A stretch of DNA of 9,897 nt. Origin: Frankiaceae bacterium. Its GTDB lineage: Bacteria; Actinomycetota; Actinomycetes; Frankiales; Frankiaceae. The position numbers and the translations under genes are program-made. Positions 5,667-9,897 of this stretch are shown piece after piece; within the stretch, counting starts at the first letter, position 1; the number at the start of each line of letters is the position of its first letter. The stretch spans positions 1-9,897 of the forward strand of contig JAVEDQ010000371.1 of the NCBI GenBank assembly GCA_030840885.1. The letters run 5' to 3'. The notes beneath the pieces are model-generated. The model saw nothing but the letters and a program-made list of their open reading frames with translations, was not told the DNA's origin and searched no databases.

Positions 5667-7864
5667 GCGGCCACCGGCGGCTGGGTGTCGGAGCTGTCGT
5701 GCCGGTCGGGCGGCGGGGCGGGCGGACCGCCGCCGACCTTGCGTCGGCGGCGGATCACGCCTCGCACCCCGCGCCCGAGCACGGTGAGCAGTAGGACGGC
5801 GAGTGCGGCGACGGTGACCCCCTTGGCGACGATCCCGGCGGCGGTGGAGCGGACGAGCACCTGCTGGGGCGGGCTGAGCGGGACCCCGGCCGGGGTGGTC
5901 AACGCCAGCCGTATCGGGAAGGTACCGGCCGAGGTCGCCCGGACCGCCACCTCCACCTGGACCTTCTGCCCCGGCTGGATGCTGCGTGTCACCGACGTGT
6001 CCGATTGCACCCGCGAGCGGTCCAGCGACGTGAGCCGCAGGGTGACGTCGGCCGTCACCGGCAGGTTGTTCTCGAGAGTCACCGGGATGCGGCCGTTGCG
6101 GCTCGTCAACGTGATCTCACGGCTCGCGACGGCGCGCACCGAGTGGCGCAGGGCGTCGAGCCCGGCGACGGCGGAGGTGCGTCGGGCCTCGGCGGCTGCG
6201 GGATCGCCGACCAGGTCGGCGGAGAGGGCCGAGAGCGCCGTGTCGACGACCGGCCGGGTGATCGTCTGACCTCGCGGCAGGGCAGCGGCGAAGCCGTCGG
6301 TGTCGACGAGCACGGCCGAGACGCGGTCGACGAGCCCCGGCTCGGTCTCGGCGCCGGTGGCGCGGGCGGTCGCGGTGCCGGCCCTACGAGCGGCAGCCGT
6401 GCTCCCGTTCAGCACGTCCGGTAGCCCGACGGGGCGCATCCAGCCGTACCGCGAGGTCAGCGAGGCCAGGTGGGTGGCCCAATCCGCACTCGGTTGCCAG
6501 TTGCGGCTGGGCGCCAGTACGAGCGGTCCGGACGGCCGCGGGGTGAGGTAGGCCTCGGCCAGCTCGGCGAGCACGGCCTGCTCCGCGAGCCGGGGCGACG
6601 GCGCCGCGGTGGGCCCGTCGTCGAGCAGGCGTTGCAGCGCCGGATCCGGGATGACCGGGGCCAATGCGCGCGGACTCGCCGGGAGCCGCCCCGGTCCGCT
6701 GACCGCATCCGGGGCGACCAGGACGTGACCGGCCCCGGCAGCCGCGGCGAAGTCGGCCTCGGTGCGGTCGAGCCGACCGCCGGCCGGGACCGCGAGCTCC
6801 GGGGAGGGGTCGCGACCGAGCAGTTCGCGGACGCCGGCGCGGCTGCGGGTCAGCGTCCGCGTGGCGAGGTCGAACCGGCCCCCGTGCAGCAGGGCCTCGA
6901 GGTCGGCATCGGCGAACGCGGGTGCCGCCAGGTCGAGCCGACCGTTGGCTCCGGCCAGTGTGGCCAGGCGGGCGAGCCAGACTCGCGCGTCCGCACTGGC
7001 CGGCCGCGGAGCTCCGGCTGGGCCGATGCCCACCTGGTACGGGCCGGTGGCCATGGTGCGTACGGCCTGCAGCAGGGCGGGATCGACGACGACGGTGCCG
7101 GCGGGCAACGCCGCGGCGGCCCCGAGGGTGTCGGCGAGCGGGCCGCCGTCGGTGAGCGAGGTGGCGAGCTCGTCGTCGACGAGCCCTCCGTCGGCGGCCA
7201 GCCGCGGCCGGTCGGTCAGCGGCAACAGCCAGGCGACGTCCAGTGGTGACGTGCTCAGCGCCGATATCGGGTCGGCCGTCGCGTCGGCCGCCGCAGAAGT
7301 CCCGGCTGCCGGGACGTAGGGCAGGAAGGTGTCGGCGGTCCCGAGGTCACGCAGACCCTCGGAGGTGCGTCCGGTGACGGTCACCTGCAGCGGGTAGACG
7401 CCACGGCCGCGGGTCAGCAGCGTCGCCACCGGCTCGCTGAGCGTGAAGGGCACCTGTGCACCGGGCTCGAGCACACCGCCGCCCAACGGCACGGGAACGC
7501 TGGCCAGCGGCTGCGCCGGGAACCGGTTGCGCAGCCCGGCCAGCGAGGTCCTGCCGGCCACCGGGGCGCCGAGGTGCAACGAGATCTCCACTACGTCGAA
7601 GCGCTCGGCCGCGCGGTTGAGGACCGTTCCGGTCACCTCGAGGGTGTCGGTCGGCTGCGGGGCAGCCGGTTCGAGCCGGTCGACGACGACGCCGACGCGG
7701 CTGCCCGGCGCCGGCTGGGCCCCCGGGCCGGTAGCTGTCGCGGGGCCGACCCCGAGCAGCGGAAAGCTCGGCAGCGGACAGGCCAGCAGTACGGCGCTGA
7801 CGAGCACCAACAGCAGCAGCGCCGACGGGAGGCGGGCCCTTCCGCGGATCGTCCGGCGCGTCAC
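5663..7864 (-). CDS. DUF6049 exported, membrane-anchored protein (Rv3909-like)
   Basis: Large cell-surface protein of the family next to murJ in many Actinobacteria; molecular function unknown to me. Basic N-terminus ([14 protein letters not shown], residues 3-11) and hydrophobic segment (14-29) form a signal sequence; a Cys at 29 (VLLAC) weakly resembles a lipobox. Residues about 56-165 and 585-672 look like Ig-like beta domains (for example [17 protein letters not shown] at 584-600), enclosing a central Ala-rich alpha/beta region (about 205-560). A membrane helix (about 675-698) is followed by Arg-rich RGVIRRRRK (701-709) and a short Pro-rich cytoplasmic tail, so most of the protein faces outward. 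The GTG start overlaps the Nudix stop (GTGA, 7864-7861) and its own stop overlaps the murJ start, so the three genes form one translationally coupled unit. This strongly suggests an envelope role with MurJ. Confidence 0.88.
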   Translation of the reverse strand: MTRRTIRGRARLPSALLLLVLVSAVLLACPLPSFPLLGVGPATATGPGAQPAPGSRVGVVVDRLEPAAPQPTDTLEVTGTVLNRAAERFDVVEISLHLGAPVAGRTSLAGLRNRFPAQPLASVPVPLGGGVLEPGAQVPFTLSEPVATLLTRGRGVYPLQVTVTGRTSEGLRDLGTADTFLPYVPAAGTSAAADATADPISALSTSPLDVAWLLPLTDRPRLAADGGLVDDELATSLTDGGPLADTLGAAAALPAGTVVVDPALLQAVRTMATGPYQVGIGPAGAPRPASADARVWLARLATLAGANGRLDLAAPAFADADLEALLHGGRFDLATRTLTRSRAGVRELLGRDPSPELAVPAGGRLDRTEADFAAAAGAGHVLVAPDAVSGPGRLPASPRALAPVIPDPALQRLLDDGPTAAPSPRLAEQAVLAELAEAYLTPRPSGPLVLAPSRNWQPSADWATHLASLTSRYGWMRPVGLPDVLNGSTAAARRAGTATARATGAETEPGLVDRVSAVLVDTDGFAAALPRGQTITRPVVDTALSALSADLVGDPAAAEARRTSAVAGLDALRHSVRAVASREITLTSRNGRIPVTLENNLPVTADVTLRLTSLDRSRVQSDTSVTRSIQPGQKVQVEVAVRATSAGTFPIRLALTTPAGVPLSPPQQVLVRSTAAGIVAKGVTVAALAVLLLTVLGRGVRGVIRRRRKVGGGPPAPPPDRHDSSDTQPPVAA

Positions 7865-8340
7865 GCGGAGTCCGCGAGCAGCGCGGGCACCTCGTCGACG
7901 AGCCTGCGTTCATCGACGTAGGCGAGAGAACGGCTGACCTCGGCCAGTGGCACCCATGCCACCTCCGAGACCTCCACGTCCGCGTCGGAGAGCTCACCAC
8001 CCTCGGCGAGCAGCAGGAAGTGATGGACCGTCTTGTGGATGCGGCAGCCGTCCGCGACGAACCAGAAGTCGATCACCCCGAGGGGGGCGACGATGCGTCC
8101 GGAGATCCCGGTCTCCTCCGCGACCTCGCGGACGGCGGCCTGGTGCAGTGTCTCGCCGGCTTCGACGTGACCCTTGGGCAGCGACCACAGCAGCCGGTTG
8201 CGGCGGTCGAGCCGGCCGATCAGCGCGGCCCGGGAATCGAGGGCGAGCGCGTCGAGGATGAGGCCACCGGCGGAGGTCTCCTCGACGCGGCGCATGGGGC
8301 GCCGGGAGAAGGAGGCGGGCCGGGACGGCATGTTCGGCAT
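7861..8340 (-). CDS. Nudix hydrolase (MutT4-like)
   Basis: Cytoplasmic hydrolase of nucleoside diphosphates linked to another group; substrate not predictable from the sequence. The Nudix box is complete at residues 57-79: G57, five residues, E63, seven residues, R71 E72, E75 E76, G78 I79, with the metal-binding glutamates intact. WSLPKGH precedes it, as in many MutT/Ap4A-type enzymes. Position and orientation match M. tuberculosis Rv3908 (mutT4), which is longer. The start is uncertain: ATG at 8340 has a purine-rich GGAGG only 13 bases away; ATG at 8331 (residue 4) would be leaderless, with a TACGAT hexamer seven bases upstream. Both keep the whole domain, which begins near residue 20. It is the first gene of the coupled Nudix-DUF6049-murJ unit. 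Confidence 0.92.
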   Translation of the reverse strand: MPNMPSRPASFSRRPMRRVEETSAGGLILDALALDSRAALIGRLDRRNRLLWSLPKGHVEAGETLHQAAVREVAEETGISGRIVAPLGVIDFWFVADGCRIHKTVHHFLLLAEGGELSDADVEVSEVAWVPLAEVSRSLAYVDERRLVDEVPALLADSA

Positions 8341-8344
8341 CGTA
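8339..8344 (-). promoter_or_regulatory. Possible -10 element (TACGAT) for leaderless Nudix transcript
   Basis: TACGAT on the minus strand fits the actinobacterial TANNNT -10 pattern and lies seven bases before the ATG at 8331-8329, so transcription could begin at that ATG. No convincing -35 is present at 16-18 bases upstream. If used, the upstream ATG at 8340 cannot be the start codon. Confidence 0.3.
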
Positions 8345-8399
8345 ACGAGGCCACCTCCCGCCGGGTCCGGTGACGCACGTGGTCGGACGCGGTGCCGGT

Positions 8400-8435
8400 C
8401 AGTGGATGTCCCAGTGGATGTTCCAGTGGATACCG
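8400..8435. repeat. Three 12-bp direct repeats between divergent Nudix and pcnA genes
   Basis: Units CAGTGGATGTCC (8400-8411), CAGTGGATGTTC (8412-8423) and CAGTGGATACCG (8424-8435) are head-to-tail; the first two differ at one base and the third shares the first eight. They end ten bases before the pcnA GTG. On the minus strand each contains ATCCACTG, a partial match to the DnaA box core (TTATCCACA or TTGTCCACA). The last unit includes TACCGT, a possible -10 for pcnA. They may be a regulator-binding iteron or the promoter region itself. Confidence 0.75.
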
Positions 8436-8445
8436 TGTCGATCCC

Positions 8446-9897
8446 GTGTCCCGCTTCCGTCTCGACGACCCTGACGACGCCTCAGCGCGTGCGGTCGGTT
8501 CGCTGCTGACGGTCCCGGCCGCCGCCGACGAGCTGGGCGAACGCTTCGCCGCGGCCGGCCACGAGCTCTACCTGGTCGGGGGCACCGTCCGCGACGCGCT
8601 GCTCGGACGCAGCGGCATCGTCGACTACGACTTCGCCACCGACGCCCGGCCGGAGCAGGTGCTGGCCCTGGTCCGCGGCTGGGCCGAGGCGGTATGGGAT
8701 GTCGGTATCGCCTTCGGGACGGTGGGCCTCCAGCGGAGCGGCGTCCGCTACGAGGTGACCACCTACCGCAGCGAGTCCTACGACCGCACCTCCCGGAACC
8801 CCGACGTGTCCTACGGCGACTCCCTCGACGGCGACCTGCGCCGCCGCGACTTCACCATCAACGCGATGGCGGTCTCGGTGCCCGGCCACGAATTCGTCGA
8901 CCTGTTCGGCGGCCTCGCCGACCTGGCCCGGCGCGAGCTGCGCACGCCTGCGGCGGCGGAGATGTCCTTCGACGACGACCCGCTGCGCATCCTGCGGGCG
9001 GCCCGGTTCGTCGGGCAGCTGGGGCTCACGCCGGCTCCGGAGCTCGTCGAGGCGATGCGGACCCGGGCCGAGCGGCTCACCATCGTCGCGGCCGAGCGGA
9101 TCCGGGACGAGTTCGCCAAGCTGCTGCTGGCGCCGGACCCGGTCGCCGGGCTCGCCCTGCTGGTCGACACCGGGGTGGCCGACCACGTCGTACCGGAGCT
9201 GCCCGCGCTGCGGATGGAGATCGACGAGCACCACCAGCACAAAGACGTCTACGCCCACTCGCTGGCGGTGCTCGAGAACGCGATCTCACTGGAGGAGCGG
9301 CTGGGCGGGCCGGATCTGACCGTGCGCATCGCGGCGCTGCTGCACGACATCGGCAAGCCGCGGACCCGTGCGCACCTGCCCGGCGGCGGCGTCTCGTTCC
9401 ACCACCACGAGGTGGTCGGGGCGTCGATGACGAAGAAGCGGCTCAAGGCGCTGCGCTTCCCGAAGGCCTTTGTCGACGACGTCTCCAAGCTCGTCGAACT
9501 GCACCTGCGCTTCCATGGCTACGGCAAGGGGGAGTGGACCGACTCCGCGGTGCGCCGCTACGTCGCCGACGCCGGCCCGCTGCTCGAGCGGCTCCACGTG
9601 CTCGTCCGGTCCGACTGCACCACGCGCAACCGGCGCAAGGCGGCGGCGCTCGCTCGCACCTACGACGACCTCGAGGCCCGCATCACCAAGCTCGCGGCCG
9701 AGGAGGACCTCAAGGCGGTGCGTCCCGACTTGCGGGGCGACGAGATCATGAGCCTGCTCGGGATCCCGCCGGGCCCGCTGGTCGGAACCGCGTGGAACCA
9801 CCTCAAGGAGCTGCGCCTCAACGAGGGACCGCTCGGCCACGACGAGGCGGTGAAGCGGCTGCTCGCCTGGGCCGAGGAGCAGGGCATCCCGCCGCCG
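8446..9897 (+). CDS. pcnA: CCA tRNA nucleotidyltransferase (open at right edge)
   Basis: Adds or repairs the 3'-CCA end of tRNAs from CTP and ATP in the cytoplasm; class II family with a C-terminal HD domain. 484 codons are visible without a stop. Visible motifs: [12 protein letters not shown] (43-54), catalytic DYD (D60, D62), [10 protein letters not shown] (133-142), [12 protein letters not shown] (177-188), [11 protein letters not shown] (217-227), then the HD part with [10 protein letters not shown] (262-271) and HDIGK (300-304). The family in mycobacteria (Rv3907c) is about 480 aa, so only the last few residues are likely missing. The GTG at 8446 was chosen since the protein then begins about 40 residues before the GGxxRD motif as in relatives; there is no Shine-Dalgarno, so a leaderless message is plausible. 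An in-frame GTG at 8392 would add 18 residues translated from the 12-bp repeats, less likely. It is divergent from the Nudix gene, as in M. tuberculosis. Confidence 0.96.
   Translation, partial: MSRFRLDDPDDASARAVGSLLTVPAAADELGERFAAAGHELYLVGGTVRDALLGRSGIVDYDFATDARPEQVLALVRGWAEAVWDVGIAFGTVGLQRSGVRYEVTTYRSESYDRTSRNPDVSYGDSLDGDLRRRDFTINAMAVSVPGHEFVDLFGGLADLARRELRTPAAAEMSFDDDPLRILRAARFVGQLGLTPAPELVEAMRTRAERLTIVAAERIRDEFAKLLLAPDPVAGLALLVDTGVADHVVPELPALRMEIDEHHQHKDVYAHSLAVLENAISLEERLGGPDLTVRIAALLHDIGKPRTRAHLPGGGVSFHHHEVVGASMTKKRLKALRFPKAFVDDVSKLVELHLRFHGYGKGEWTDSAVRRYVADAGPLLERLHVLVRSDCTTRNRRKAAALARTYDDLEARITKLAAEEDLKAVRPDLRGDEIMSLLGIPPGPLVGTAWNHLKELRLNEGPLGHDEAVKRLLAWAEEQGIPPP

Noticed and set aside
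5748..5850. Lipoprotein reading of the DUF6049 protein (Cys29) taken as definite
   Set aside because: VLLAC is only a weak lipobox, and a C-terminal membrane helix already anchors the protein; kept as a remark only.
8392..8448. Upstream GTG start for pcnA at 8392
   Set aside because: It would translate the 12-bp repeats into a Cys/Ser/Gly stretch not expected in this family and also lacks a ribosome binding site.
8482..9258. Minus-strand frame opposite pcnA
   Set aside because: pcnA on the plus strand has all catalytic motifs in order; the antisense frame has none.

Overview
The window is a strongly GC-rich stretch (about 70 percent by eye) of actinobacterial chromosome. It carries the conserved block trxA-trxB-(pseudokinase)-murJ-DUF6049-Nudix divergent from pcnA. 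This matches the Mycobacterium tuberculosis segment Rv3907c (pcnA), Rv3908 (mutT4), Rv3909, Rv3910 (murJ/mviN), Rv3913 (trxB2) and Rv3914 (trxC), which lies near the replication origin. GTG starts are frequent. The split arrangement of murJ and its pseudokinase, and the absence of sigM and its anti-sigma gene, suggest a high-GC actinomycete outside Mycobacterium; genus cannot be fixed from the sequence alone.

Layout, left to right. Bases 1-1226 (minus strand) hold the thioredoxin gene, cut by the window edge, and thioredoxin reductase. Upstream of trxB is an exact GGAAT-N18-GTT promoter of the SigR/SigH disulfide-stress type. Bases 1329-3164 (minus) encode a membrane-anchored pseudokinase with an extracellular discoidin-like domain. 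Bases 3309-3668 (minus) encode a small unrecognised membrane-anchored protein. Bases 3732-8340 (minus) form a tightly coupled cluster: Nudix hydrolase, then DUF6049 exported protein, then MurJ lipid II flippase, joined by 4-base GTGA and ATGA overlaps. From 8446 to the right edge the CCA-adding enzyme gene pcnA runs on the plus strand, open at the edge. The 105-base divergent region between Nudix and pcnA carries three 12-bp direct repeats.

Functionally the block joins cell-envelope assembly (MurJ, pseudokinase, DUF6049), thiol redox control (TrxA/TrxB) and nucleotide/tRNA maintenance (Nudix, PcnA). The most notable points are: MurJ and pseudokinase encoded as separate proteins with an extra small gene between them; a frame-shifting 8-bp tandem repeat early in the pseudokinase gene; a thioredoxin whose near-invariant Trp before CGPC is Leu; the SigR-type promoter; and the 12-bp repeats between the divergent genes. 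I saw no mobile elements, CRISPR arrays, tRNA or rRNA genes, and I see no wholly new system: this is a conserved core region with some lineage-specific changes.
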